Below, piece after piece: positions 9,916 to 20,647 of a stretch of 64,000 bases of DNA (the stretch's first letter is position 1; every line of letters begins with the position of its first letter). The stretch is from Leishmania martiniquensis (Eukaryota > Euglenozoa > Kinetoplastea > Trypanosomatida > Trypanosomatidae). The notes beneath the pieces are model-generated. The model was not told where the DNA came from. It did not search any database and saw only the letters and a program-made list of their open reading frames with translations. The stretch spans positions 186,001 to 250,000 of the forward strand of contig NC_090165.1 of NCBI RefSeq assembly GCF_017916325.1, written 5' to 3'. A program made the translations under genes and the position numbers.

Positions 9916-12666
9916 TTACAGCGTGGAGCCCGTTGCCCGTGACGCCGCCGATGGGCGCTTCTTGCCGGGGGAAGAGGTGCCATTCGGTGTTGTGCGGCTC
10001 GACTGGTTCCCAACGCTAGAGCCACGGTAGATCGCCGAGCCTGCCGGCCGCAGATCACTACGCTGTTTGCTGGGAGAAGGGGCGCAGAGGCTGGCGCGGA
10101 GATGAACGGGCGTATTGAGAGTGCGCGACACCGGGCTCGGGTTCGATCGCCGCTTAGGCGCGGACTCTCCAGTCGCAGCGTTCCCAGCCATCAGCGCTCG
10201 GTGGCGTGGCGACTTATCTTTGTACGACTGCGCAAGCCTCTGTTGCCGCTGAGCTGGCTCCGGTGGCGACTTCCTCTGGCCCCGCGCGCCGCTGCCGCCA
10301 CCACCCTCTTCTCCCACCACCACTAGCGAATCGGACTGCAGCGATGTGGCCCCAAGGGCACACCCGCGCGCGCGGTGTGGCCGGCCTCCGCTCAGCAAGG
10401 CCTCCGGCAGCACGAGAGATGACGCATGCCGACTGTCCGTTGACGCACCTTCGCTGCGCGGGGACGACTGTGGAAAAGGAGCACTCGTGTGCCTGGTGGC
10501 CGCTGCGTTTTTGCAGCTTGGCGTCTCGCTTTTGGAAGACGAAAGGTTGCTGCTCGTGGTGCCGCCCGCCTCGTGATCGCCCGTCTCTTCCTCGCATGGG
10601 TATTGATACCTGGCGAGGCTGCTGCTGCTCGGGCCTTTCTTCATCTCATCGCCCCTCTTCGCCTTCGCAAGGGCAGCGGTGTCTAATAGAATGGAGCGAG
10701 GATGCTTGCCAGGGTGCGGGTTCGGCAGCGCCGGCTCCTTTGCCTTCAACGGAGGGTGCGTAGCGATGGGTGTGTGATTAGCGCCCTCCTGGAGCTCGCC
10801 GGCAGTCTGAACCCGCGCCGCTGGGCCGCTTTGTCCAAGGAGCCATGGGTGCTGACGCAGTTGTGAGGCGGTCCACCGATCTTTGATGTTGGTCTTGGTG
10901 CACATGCGAATAAAGTCCTTCGCGCCATCGGAGGCACTCGCCGGAATCTGATCCTCGATCTTGGAGCTGATGATGGCGAACATCACGGCCATTTGATTGT
11001 CCAAGTTCGCGAATGGCGGCTTGCCAGTTAGCATCTGAATGACGCAGCATCCCACTGACCACACATCTGCCTCAAACGAATATCCGGAGCAGGCGATCAT
11101 CTCGGGCGACATGAAGCTCGGCGTGCCTTGTACGGACTGCGTGATGAGGGTATCTGCCAACTCCTTGCTCTGCCCAAAGTCACCAAGCTTGAGCTGGTCA
11201 TCCTCTGTGAGGAAGAGATTGTCGCCCTTCAAGTCGCGATGCAAAATGTGCGAGACGTGCAGGTACTCGAGTCCCTCGAGTAGCTGAGCTGTATAGTCAC
11301 GCGTTTTCTCCTCGGAAAGACCGCCGACACTAGCCACTTTGTTGCCTACAGTTCCGCCGCCCACAAACTCCATGAAAATGCGAAGAGAGTTGCCCTCGCG
11401 CACCGCGCCGAGGTACGTGACAACGTGAGGATGGTGCAGCCGACGCATGACGCGAATCTCCGACTCGAGCGCAGCCAGCTGCTTCTCCACGTCCTTCGTG
11501 AAGTCGTGTGGCACGATGATCTCTTTCACAGCGATGATGTTGCCACTATCCAGGTCCTTGGCGCGATAGACATCGCCGAAGGTGCCTCGCCCGACACGGT
11601 CCAGCAGCTGGACACTCTGCACGCGTGGCCGCTGGTCAACGGGGTCGCTTAGAGGGCTGCCGCAATCAGTAGCGCAGCCCGCAGAGGAAGCGTTAACGCC
11701 GAGCTGTGGTCCCTCGTCGCAAAGCCGCGCGGCCGCGGAGCTTGGCGCGCTCTCCGCTGAAGCAGGCGCAGCGGCAGCCACGAGTCGTATAGAATTCGTC
11801 CGCGCACCTGAGGAGGGAGGTGAGAAGACGACCACGGACGTGTCCCTCTGCGGTGCCGCAGCCGCTACGCGAGGCGCCGCCGCTATTCCCACTGCCACAT
11901 CTGCAGTGGTACCGTCGCGGGCCTGGTGCGGCGCGCCGACGCTAACGCCGCTGTACGGGTCAATCCCGCCAGCGAAGATGCTACCAAAGCTGCTGGAGTC
12001 CTTGTGTGGAGGCGGGGGGTTCGGCTTGCGGAAACGGTTCGCCCATCCAGTAGCAGCGGTTTTGTTCTCAGTAAGGCCAGTAAGGCTGCAGCTGGGCACA
12101 CTTTCCGAGATGGCTGTATAGGACAGACTGCGACTTGAGCCCTCCGTTTCTGCGGAGTTCGACGACGCATCGGAGTCGCAAGCGTAGAACGACGGATCAT
12201 CGCTGTAGCTGAGGAAACTCTCCTCCACCTCGCGACTGCTGCCGCTGGGAAAGCTACGACGAATGCGGGCACGAGATCCATGCCCTGCCCGTGATGCACG
12301 GCTGCGACTCATGGAGCTGCTCACTTTGCGGCCATGCCGTGGGCGTCGATGATCAAAGAAGGACGAAATCGAGCCCTCTGTCTGCTCCTCTATGGCGACA
12401 CTGCAGAGCTCACTGCGCACCTCGCTCACAGAAGCCTCACTCGGGATACTAGCCGTGTTGAAGCGCGAAAGCAGATGGGGCGGTCGGCTGTTCTCGCCGC
12501 TGTCTAGCGGCACCAGCTGCATTACACACGCCAACGGATTCTTGAGGGACTTGACGATACGCCGTGAGGTGGTGCAGCCGCGAGACATGGAGGAGCTGCA
12601 CTCTGTGGCGAAGTCCATATCGACCCCGCTAGGCCGTGTGTAGCCTACATTTTTTCGGGAGTGCAT
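9916..12666 (-). CDS. STE11-like (MAPKKK-type) protein kinase with long low-complexity arms
   Basis: The 916-residue protein has a Ser-rich N-terminal arm of about 350 residues, a kinase domain (about 352-609) and a Ser/Pro-rich C-terminal arm. Visible kinase features are the glycine loop GRGTFG (359-364), the catalytic lysine in IAVKE (381), HRDLKGDN (476 on), DFG (496-498), GTPSFMSPE closing the activation loop and a terminal HPWL. HRDLKGDN with GTPSFMSPE is typical of the STE/MAPKKK group, so it probably acts as a Ser/Thr kinase near the top of a MAP kinase cascade. The start is ATG 12666: the frame continues upstream only to a TTG, and a strong T-rich tract with an AG acceptor at about 12686 lies between. 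The gene is isolated by intergenic stretches of 7.2 and about 4.6 kb that carry the two arms of an inverted repeat. The exact subfamily is uncertain. Confidence 0.88.
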   Translation of the reverse strand: MHSRKNVGYTRPSGVDMDFATECSSSMSRGCTTSRRIVKSLKNPLACVMQLVPLDSGENSRPPHLLSRFNTASIPSEASVSEVRSELCSVAIEEQTEGSISSFFDHRRPRHGRKVSSSMSRSRASRAGHGSRARIRRSFPSGSSREVEESFLSYSDDPSFYACDSDASSNSAETEGSSRSLSYTAISESVPSCSLTGLTENKTAATGWANRFRKPNPPPPHKDSSSFGSIFAGGIDPYSGVSVGAPHQARDGTTADVAVGIAAAPRVAAAAPQRDTSVVVFSPPSSGARTNSIRLVAAAAPASAESAPSSAAARLCDEGPQLGVNASSAGCATDCGSPLSDPVDQRPRVQSVQLLDRVGRGTFGDVYRAKDLDSGNIIAVKEIIVPHDFTKDVEKQLAALESEIRVMRRLHHPHVVTYLGAVREGNSLRIFMEFVGGGTVGNKVASVGGLSEEKTRDYTAQLLEGLEYLHVSHILHRDLKGDNLFLTEDDQLKLGDFGQSKELADTLITQSVQGTPSFMSPEMIACSGYSFEADVWSVGCCVIQMLTGKPPFANLDNQMAVMFAIISSKIEDQIPASASDGAKDFIRMCTKTNIKDRWTASQLRQHPWLLGQSGPAARVQTAGELQEGANHTPIATHPPLKAKEPALPNPHPGKHPRSILLDTAALAKAKRGDEMKKGPSSSSLARYQYPCEEETGDHEAGGTTSSNLSSSKSETPSCKNAAATRHTSAPFPQSSPRSEGASTDSRHASSLVLPEALLSGGRPHRARGCALGATSLQSDSLVVVGEEGGGGSGARGQRKSPPEPAQRQQRLAQSYKDKSPRHRALMAGNAATGESAPKRRSNPSPVSRTLNTPVHLRASLCAPSPSKQRSDLRPAGSAIYRGSSVGNQSSRTTPNGTSSPGKKRPSAASRATGSTL

Positions 12667-12685
12667 GTTCACTGGCACGAGCGCT

Positions 12686-12712
12686 CTAACACAACCAAAA
12701 AAAAAGACGACT
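12686..12712 (-). promoter_or_regulatory. Predicted trans-splice acceptor for the STE-type kinase
   Basis: On the minus strand a nine-T tract precedes GGTTGTGTTAG. The AG falls about 20 nt before the chosen ATG at 12666, implying a very short 5' UTR. Confidence 0.6.
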
Positions 12713-15700
12713 TTCGAAGACAAAAAAACGCCCCTTCAGGTCGGCAAGCTACACCACACCAAATGAAAAACAGGAGTCCGAGAAGGCAGGAGAGGGGGGA
12801 AGAAAGGAAGACGAGCGCGTCCGCGACACAGACCCGCACAAAGCAAACACGCAGGAACGTGCGGATGCACAAGCAGGCGCCCACGTGTCCCCGAGGTGTG
12901 TGTGTGTAGCCGAAGGTGCGTCTGAATCGGCTTGTTCGCTTTCGCCCCCTCTTCGGGGTGCTCTCGTGCTGAGTCCGCGAGCGAGTGGCAGGTTACTGAA
13001 GAAGCGGCAGAGACTCGAGAAGCAAGAAAACGGCGACGACAAGGAGGTACCAAGGGAGGAAAAGATGGTAGGGGAGCGGAAGAACAGAAAGGAAGGGAGA
13101 GGGAGAGCAACACAGCTGATAGTCAAAGTGCGCTTGAGGCAAGCAAGCGAGCAAGAGGTAGAGAGGCAAGGCCAATAGAGAAAAGGCAGACGCGCACACG
13201 GGAGTGCGGGAAGGCGGGGGAGAGAAAAGAAGGCAGTAATTGTAGTAGTACGGGAGAGCACAGAAAAGTGTGGTAGAGAGAGCCACACAGTCAAGCGATG
13301 GAAGGGGGAAAAAGAGCCGTCCAAAAGAGGGCGAAACGGGAGGAAGAATCAAAGAGAGGAGGGAGAGGGAAGAAGGGGCGAGAGAGACGTTTCGCGGCAG
13401 GGCCAACAGTACTTAAACCTCCACCACTCAGGACGAAAACCAAAACTCTCTCACGCCCACTCACAGAAGCGCACACGCAGCAAAGGGAGCACACAACGAA
13501 GAAAAGGAGGAAAGAGCGGCAGTAGCAGCGAATGAGGATGAAGGCGCAGAGGAAAGTCGAGAGAGAGGGGGAGGAGGGGGGCAAGAGGAAAAGAATGTTG
13601 GGGTAATGTGAAAAAAAAAGCGAGAAAAGGAGGGGGAGAAGGACAGGCGAAGATGAAGAAAAAGCAGAAGAGGGGGTGGGAAGACAGCGATACGCAAGCT
13701 ACGCCGTCGTATGGGTTGGCGTAGGTGACGCCGCTGAGATGGGAAAGGGGTCTAGCTTGTGTCTTCTCTTGCCCGCTACTCTTACGCCCCTTGGCCCACA
13801 CCCGCACTACACACGCACGAAAAAAAAAGAGGAAAGTGAGGCGTGTGCGACCGCAAACTAAAAAAAAAGAGAAACGATGAAAAATGAGAGGAGAAAAGCG
13901 TAGAGGAGGGAAAGAGAGAAACCGTTGATAGGGACAAATAGCGCACGCAAAATATTTAAGGTGAAAGAGGGGGGAGCGGGAGAAAAAAGAAGAAACAGCG
14001 AATCGAGCGAAAACGTGTTCAAAAGGGAGAGGGGGGGCGCCCCAGAGGCGAAAGGCGGTACGGCGGAGCCGCGCGCAAGCACGCACGATAAGCGCAAGAT
14101 GAAAGCGAGGTGACAAAGGAACAAAGATCACAAGGTACCCGTGACTCGATAGCCTTTTCTGCCCCTAAAAACGCCTGTTTGCGTGTATGTATGTATAAGG
14201 TGCCTCCGCACGCACCTGCAAGAGGTTGATATGCACGTAGGCAGAGTCGGCACACAACGATCTCAGTAAGGTACTCTTTACACTTCTTATTCAGCCGACC
14301 CCGCCCTCTCCCTCACCCTGAGTAGGCCGTTCGCCGTGTCTGTCCGTGCTCTGCACCTCCCGCCGCTTCGCGCTGGTGCCTTTGTAAGGCGAGTTCAAGG
14401 CAAACAAGAAAAGGGGAATCCAAGTGTACAAAATTCGCACGCTGGCAGGCCCAAAAGGCAGGAAAGAAAGAACGGCGCACAAGCGGGCACACACAACGCT
14501 ACAAGAAGAGTAAGAAGAAAAGAAATTCAAACACCCGACAAGGAAACAAGGACCGGTGCCCACCTCGATTTGCGCTCTTGCTCTCTCGAAGTTCTCGTTT
14601 GTTTGTTTTTTGTGACGCTTTGTACACGACTTTTTTGTATGTGGAGTCGGCGGCACTCCTCTTCGACGCCGAGGCGGAGCACGAACCCTTCAGAGCACAG
14701 GCTCACAGAGACGTCGCGGACCCTGCGCGGCCTCCGCACGGCGTCTCGCCTCGTGCGAAAGAAAAAGTGAAAGGAAGAGAGAAACGAGAGAGCAGCGCGG
14801 TAGAAAAAGAAGCTTGTTATGGTGCCTCCCCAACAGGGGGGCTTCTATTTGTCGAGCTGTCCCACTTTGACGCTATTTTCTTTTCACTTGTTTGCTCTCT
14901 GCCCCTTCCCCCCTGACTCTCCGCCGCGTAACCTCCAGGCAACCGTCTCTCGCCCACCCACAAAGCAGAAGGAAGGCGAAAAAAATAGAGTGTGCGAGAG
15001 AGAGAAAGAAAGAAAGAAACCGCCTCGGTGATGGACTCGAGAGGCGAAGTCGGCGACGCGCTACGACGAAGAGGCAGAGGGAAGGGGGCAGAGTGGTAAA
15101 AAAATGAGATACGCCTACTCTTCTTCTGGGGGGGGGGACGCGTGTGATGCTCCGACGCAGTGCGCCGCTCCCGCAGTTCTGTTGTCGTTCCCCTTTAGCA
15201 AAATGAGAAAAACGTTTTGTGGCAGTGATTCGAATAGCACGGCCCTTCTCTTATCAGGGCTCGGGTAGGCGAGAGAGGAGAAGAAAAAACAGGAAAAGAG
15301 AGAGAGAGGGGAACAGAAATAGAAGTACAGCACGCGAGAAAGAGAGTATATGGGTGCGACTGGTAAGGGTCAGAGCAGCTGATAGGGAAAGGGCCCAAGA
15401 CGCCCCACGTCGCTCCCTTCCCCCTCTCCCCCTCCCCTAACTCTCCTTCGGTGAGTCACTCAAGGCTCCTTTGATGAGAAATGGCGGTGAAAGAGGGGGG
15501 CGAAGACAATGATGGTGAGCGCTTTTGGAGGCGACGGCGAGAGCGAAGAGGGGGGCGGAGGTGTCGGTGAAGAGAAGAGAACATGCAGAGATGGAGTACC
15601 TCGTGTCGCTTGTTCTGCTGGCTAACTTCCTCCTTTGGTTTCTTTTGGGGCTCTCAGCGGCAGGCGCTAACGAATATGAGAGCTTCTAGGGAAATTTGTG

Positions 15701-16459
15701 AGCTGGAAAGTAGGTGGGAGGGATGAGTAAATGCGCGCGCACACACACGCACGCACCAACAGCGCGCGTTACCTACTTCGTTCCTGTTGAACTGTGCGAG
15801 CACTCGTAAGGGATGCGGATCGTCAAACTCCGAGACACTCATTGGTCACATGGATAGTAAAGGGGGGGAAGAGGCGAGGGAAGAGTAGAAGCAGAAAGGG
15901 AGACGTTGATGGACGAGGGAACAGCACTGTGATGAGACATTAAGAGGGGGAAGACGAGTCAGAGCGAGGCTAACAAAGCCTCGCCACGTTTACAAGCGCC
16001 GCGTCCTCCTCCACACACACATACACTTCGGTACCTCTTCACCCTCGAGGAAGCCAATCCCAAAGAGGGACAACAAGTGAGAGACTGAGGTCAAACACCG
16101 CCGGGGGAGCGCTGCGCGCGCTCGCGCTACAGCTACGCTCAGACAACCCTTCAAGAGAAACCAGGCGGTCACCTCTACAGAAAAGGCAAGCCGGCCCTAC
16201 AACTTCCTCAACCCTATGCCTGTGTTCCTCGGGCGGCTTCCTTCTTCTGCATCGCACACTGAGTCTGAGAGGAGTCGGCATCGGCTCATGTTCCGGCACA
16301 GTTGAGACTCCTGTCCTCTGAGATCGGGTGCGCCTGGAGCGGTGATCACTTACCCCCCTTGCACATGAAAGAATGTCCTTGGGCCGCTGCGTTAAACGTG
16401 TCAGGCGCGGACAAAGCGCGCTGTGGTTGCAGTTAGTGATCCTGTTCTTTCTGCGTGCG

Positions 16460-16515
16460 TTTATGTATATGTCCGCTCGTATGTATACGTATATATATAT
16501 ATATATGTGTGTGTA
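16460..16515. repeat. TA/TG microsatellite
   Basis: TATGTATATG sequence runs into a TA dinucleotide tract and then GTGTGTGTAC. It resembles the microsatellite at 7.7 kb in composition. Confidence 0.8.
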
Positions 16516-16614
16516 CATCAAGCGTAAGCAACCTTGCTGTTCCTCACATATCTACCACAAAACGTGAGCGCAGCTCAGCTCCACCCGACTTGTCGCAGGC
16601 TCCATCGGATAGCA

Positions 16615-17085
16615 GCGCAAAGCAGCAGTCGACACGCGTGCGACAGCCATGCGCCGATTCAGTCATCGGGGCACGGCCCCTATCTCCCATTCTACCCGCC
16701 CTCGCTGCGCAGGTCACCACCCGATGCATTCCCCCTGAGGGTGGCTCAGGCCCCCTACCCCGAGGAGTCAGCGAGAACCGGAGGAGATACGTACGAATCA
16801 CGCTGACACGTTGCTTGCCGCGTGAATGGTGCACACGTGCTCACTGCCACAGGCCGCTTCGACGCAGCGCCAGCCAGAGCCTGACCACCGACATCCGTAA
16901 CGAGGAATCGCTCTGACCTCGCCCACGCCGTAGGTGGATGGCTCTGTGTGGGCGCCTGGAGCAGCTCCGCGATGGCCCTGATGGGAGGGGGGAGAGGGGC
17001 TGTGCGGCTTCTCCGCAGATCGGGTACTGGGGCCTGATGCCATGCACTGCCATCCCCCCTCCCCCCTTCTACATGAAGAGTGAGC
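16615..17085 (-). repeat. Inverted repeat copy B, SIDER-like degenerate retroposon candidate
   Basis: This is the reverse complement of 5431-5901 with only two visible differences. It lies about 225 bp beyond the stop of the cytochrome b5 reductase gene, probably within its 3' UTR, the usual place for SIDER elements, which can affect mRNA stability or translation. I do not see clear target-site duplications or an A-tail, so insertion boundaries rest only on where the two copies stop matching. Confidence 0.8.
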
Positions 17086-17310
17086 TAAGAGACATACATG
17101 ATTTGAAAAGATTAGTTGCCGGCAGCGAGCCACTAAGGCTGCACAGCCATTGTCCCTGGCGATATGTCTCAGAAAAGGCGTCAAGGTCAAAGAAGCGGGG
17201 AGAGGAAAACGCGGCCATGGACGTAGAGGGAATGGGCGACCCAGCCCTACCTCAGTGTACACTGGCCTAGCAGCGGCGCGCGATGCATGAGATCGCGTTG
17301 AAGACCTCAC

Positions 17311-18927
17311 CTACAGGCAGTGTACCTGTGCAGCAGTGCAAATGCCTGCCTCCACCACGGCAGCAGCCACAGCATCGTTGAAGGCGGGAGGGCCGCACAA
17401 GACTGCCGCCCTGGCGGGGGGAATCTCTACACTCTTAAAAGACTCGACTGTAAGACGCCCGCCATACAGCACGCTGGCGGCGAAGGATGTGAACTCGACC
17501 GATACATCCTGCGGTAGCGACCGAGAGAATAGAAGCACAACACGAAACGTGTGCTTCTGGGTTGGCATCGCCTTTGAGTAGCGGGCAGCAAGTTGGCGCA
17601 GCTCTGTTGCCAAGATAAGGTCTTCTGGTGTGTGGACGGAGCAGACTAGGGTGACGCTAGACCATTGCGTCTCAAGCGCGTTGGTAGAGATAGAGTACAT
17701 GGGTGCAATGCCGGTTCCACCAGCAACCAGCAACACGTGCCGCTCCCCCTGCGCAGCGCTCTGCAGAGCGGGGTCTGCGTTGAGTTGCCAGGCGGGAAGG
17801 AGAGGGCCGTCGAAGAAGACCTCATCGCCCGCTTTGCGGTCGAAGAAGTACCCAGACGTGCGGCCGTGGGGGTAGCGCTTCATACAAATCGTAAAGCTTG
17901 TCGCCTCAGTCTTGAACGGGGTGTAGAAGCGGCTCTCTTCTTTATTCAGACTGCTGTAGAGTTTGATGTGTCCGCCAGGGATCATGTCGAGAGGATTGCA
18001 GCATGAGAACGTGAAGTACTGGATGGTGGCGGTCGCGTTCGCTGGCTCCACTGCCAAAATGCGAGCAGACTGGGGCTTGGGCTCTCCAGGCTGGGGGGTC
18101 ACGGCTTCTGCCTGAGCCATGGCCGCTTGTCGTAGCGGAGACAGCCCCTTGGCTGCGCCCATCACAGGGCCCAAGTAGAATTCCTGTACCATCTTCTTCG
18201 CCCGAAGGCCGTGGATGCGCATAAACGTCTCGCCGCACTCGCAGCCGTTGTTGTTCATCAGAACCTGTAGGCCACCGGGGTGCTTGTCGCGCATGGGTGT
18301 GACATCGTATGCATCACCAAAAAGAATAAGAATGATACGCCTCGGATCCTCACCGAGGGCCTTCGCGATGTCTTCTGCACGCAAGGGCGCGGGAGCCAGA
18401 GCAGAAGTCGATGTCCCGCCAGCATCGGCAGACGTGTGCTTGGGTGTCACCAGGTCGCCCAGCAAGAAATCTGGCAGCTTCCTCACTGCAGCTGCGCTGT
18501 GCAGGCTGAAAAAGGCATCTGTCACATTTTTGCCATTGTTGCGTTGCAACACGGACTTGCCACCAGGGTGAGCAGAGAGAAAAGTAGTCACATCATAGAC
18601 CTTGTCGCGGATGACCACCAACGTGCGGTTTGGGTTTGCGGATATCAACTGCTGCACCTCCGCCATGGTGAAGGTCTTTCGATGTAGGTGTTGCTGTTGT
18701 GGAGCTGCAGCGTTGCTCGACTGCTCTCCCGTCACCGCCATGGATACGTGCCCCGTCGACGGAGATAGCGTGGAAGGGGTATCCTTCACGCGCATCTCCG
18801 CAGCCACCGGCGCTGCTGCGTTGGAGGCAGGAGCTCCACAGCGTAGTTTTGCGTGGATGCGTGTTTGCTCCGCCTCGCTCTTATGCTGAGGTGCGCCGGT
18901 TACACTGCCTGAGTGCTTGGAGCCCAT
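17311..18927 (-). CDS. Double cytochrome b5 domain NAD(P)H reductase
   Basis: The 538-residue protein has two tandem cytochrome b5-type heme domains followed by a cytochrome b5 reductase module. Domain 1 (about 85-160) has HPGG with ligand His120 and a second His at 143. Domain 2 (about 183-252) has HPGG with His216 and His239. The reductase (about 288-538) shows the FAD motif RFYTPF (333-338), the nucleotide motif GGTGIAPM (403-410) and CGPP (511-514). It should pass electrons from NADH or NADPH through FAD to its own hemes and on to lipid-modifying or other acceptors. The ATG at 18927 gives an N-terminus MGSKHS that fits the N-myristoylation consensus, which may anchor the otherwise soluble protein to membranes. 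Inverted-repeat copy B lies in its probable 3' UTR. Fold is confident, acceptor unknown. Confidence 0.88.
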   Translation of the reverse strand: MGSKHSGSVTGAPQHKSEAEQTRIHAKLRCGAPASNAAAPVAAEMRVKDTPSTLSPSTGHVSMAVTGEQSSNAAAPQQQHLHRKTFTMAEVQQLISANPNRTLVVIRDKVYDVTTFLSAHPGGKSVLQRNNGKNVTDAFFSLHSAAAVRKLPDFLLGDLVTPKHTSADAGGTSTSALAPAPLRAEDIAKALGEDPRRIILILFGDAYDVTPMRDKHPGGLQVLMNNNGCECGETFMRIHGLRAKKMVQEFYLGPVMGAAKGLSPLRQAAMAQAEAVTPQPGEPKPQSARILAVEPANATATIQYFTFSCCNPLDMIPGGHIKLYSSLNKEESRFYTPFKTEATSFTICMKRYPHGRTSGYFFDRKAGDEVFFDGPLLPAWQLNADPALQSAAQGERHVLLVAGGTGIAPMYSISTNALETQWSSVTLVCSVHTPEDLILATELRQLAARYSKAMPTQKHTFRVVLLFSRSLPQDVSVEFTSFAASVLYGGRLTVESFKSVEIPPARAAVLCGPPAFNDAVAAAVVEAGICTAAQVHCL

Positions 18928-19996
18928 GAGATATGGGAAAAGGAAAATGCAACGGAGATAGAAAACAGATTTGTGGTCTCGCAAGGCATGCGGCTGCAGT
19001 GTTTCCTGAGCGCGTGAATGCAAGCGAAGCTAACGTGAATGATCCAGCTAAAACTGAGCACGCACAAAGAAGATGCAGACGCACTTGAGCGTAGAAAAAG
19101 AGACGTTGGCCGCTCTGAGTTCTATTCGCGCGCGTGCTCTCACGTTGCTCTCACCTCTTCTTTGCTTGCTGGGTGGGCGCCAGAGAAGAGCACTCAGAAG
19201 CATCGAGGCAGTGCGCAAGGCGCTCGTATCGGAAAGGGAGCACAGATAAAGGGTAAAAAGGAGTAGTGGACACCTATACCCGCCGAGTGACGGCCCATTG
19301 GCGGGGGCACGAAGCTCCACGCTGAGAAGTCTACGAGCACGTCGACAGTAACGGAAGAAGCTGCGTAAAGCGAGGATAAACTCTAAGCGGCTGAGTTCGC
19401 ACCGACAACTCAAGCTTTACGCACCCAATCACGCTGTCGTTCAGACGTCTCCCTTACGCCGCGGCACCCACCATGCGCTTTTCCCATCGATGTGCAGCGA
19501 ATGCGTACTTGCGATGTGTCGTTGTTTACGTCACAGCATCAGCGAAAACGACCACAGACAGAGAACAAAAACGGAACGCATTATTCGAGTTACCACTTCG
19601 GAGAAGGGAAAGAGCAAAAAAAAAAACTCCTCTGCTGGGCACCATCTCAGCGGCCGGCAGGCTGCCCCCTCATCACCCGCTCGCTTTCTGCTTTACGCGC
19701 TGAGGAACGTCGCTGTCTGCATACATGTGCACCAGACGCTCTCAACATTCCTCCTGTCAGCATGAGAAAGCATATGAGGGTGCAGAACCTCTGCCAGTCC
19801 CCCATGATAAAACAGAGCCAAGGGGGCCCTTTCCTCAACCACATGTGCACACGCAGATCGCCACCCAACCCCTAGTGCACAAGGAGGAGGGATAGGGGGG
19901 AGAGCAAGAAAGAACGCGGCTTCACCCGACATAGGCGCCGATATGATGCGCTCGTGCGACCTTTACACACATGACGTACTTGTGATCCCGGGATGC
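18928..19996. other. Intergenic region, no gene seen
   Basis: Spacer between the cytochrome b5 reductase and RRS1. It carries the former's 5' splice region and the latter's 3' UTR. Nothing else stands out. Confidence 0.6.
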
Positions 19997-20647
19997 TCAT
20001 GCGAGACGCTTACTGCTCTTCTTAAACTTCTTTGCTTTCTCGAACTTGCCGTTGGATGCAGTAGCGAGATTGCGCGCCGCGGCCGCAAGGTGCTTCACTT
20101 CCTCCTGCGCTCGCATCAGGTGCTCGGAGCGACGCTTGTTGTGCTCCTCCTTCTTCTGCTGCTTTTCTAGACGAGCTTGCTTTGCGCGACGGTCATCAAG
20201 GAACGGGTCACCGCCATCCTCGGTAGGCATGTAGCCTGGCTTCACCTCACGCAGCCAGTCGTACTTGTCGCGGTCCTCGCGCGCACGCTTGCCCCACTTG
20301 TCCTTCCACTCCTGGCGATCCTCGTCAAAGACGCGGTTCGCCTTCTTGCGGTGGATGTCGATACCCTTCTTGAGCGCGAACTTCTGCCATGCGGTGAGCG
20401 GCTTCGGCTTCGGCAGCGCTTTCTCGCGAGGCAGCGGCATCACCGGCTGCGGCAGCTGCACTAAGGTCGTAGCACTCTCGTACTTGCTCTTCTTCACCTC
20501 CGTCGGTAGAGTAGTAAACTCGCCGAGTAGCGCTTTGAGCGCATTTGTGCAAGAGCTCATCAGGTCCTCCTCACGGCGCATTGGCCCACTCACGGTAGAC
20601 ACATCCGTCACCGTCAACAGGCCGACGTCTAGCTGATACTCACTCAT
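19997..20647 (-). CDS. RRS1: Ribosome biogenesis regulatory protein RRS1 homologue
   Basis: The 216-residue basic protein carries the RRS1 signature LPREKALPKPKPLTAWQKFA (about 72-91) followed by KKGI. It then has a WKDKWGKRA-type segment, a PGYMPTEDGGDPF turn and a lysine-rich C-terminal helix and tail. RRS1 works with RPF2 and the 5S RNP in 60S subunit assembly in the nucleolus. The length is close to yeast RRS1 (about 200 residues). It starts with an ATG at 20647. Confidence 0.92.
   Translation of the reverse strand: MSEYQLDVGLLTVTDVSTVSGPMRREEDLMSSCTNALKALLGEFTTLPTEVKKSKYESATTLVQLPQPVMPLPREKALPKPKPLTAWQKFALKKGIDIHRKKANRVFDEDRQEWKDKWGKRAREDRDKYDWLREVKPGYMPTEDGGDPFLDDRRAKQARLEKQQKKEEHNKRRSEHLMRAQEEVKHLAAAARNLATASNGKFEKAKKFKKSSKRLA

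Larger units (their letters stand above)
12667..17310. other. Intergenic region of about 4.6 kb
   Basis: No recognisable gene. Like the 2.7-9.9 kb stretch it is purine-rich on the plus strand, giving long but low-complexity open frames. It contains the kinase splice acceptor at its left edge, a TA/TG microsatellite near 16.5 kb and inverted-repeat copy B at 16615-17085, close to the 3' end of the cytochrome b5 reductase gene. Confidence 0.7.

Noticed and set aside
12667..12723. Longer N-terminus for the STE-type kinase
   Set aside because: It begins with TTG and crosses the T-rich tract and AG acceptor, so it is outside the mRNA.
16455..16916. Shared open frames inside the inverted repeat copies as a transposon protein
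   Set aside because: They exist on both strands, match no reverse transcriptase or transposase, and follow simply from a stop-poor GC-rich repeat.
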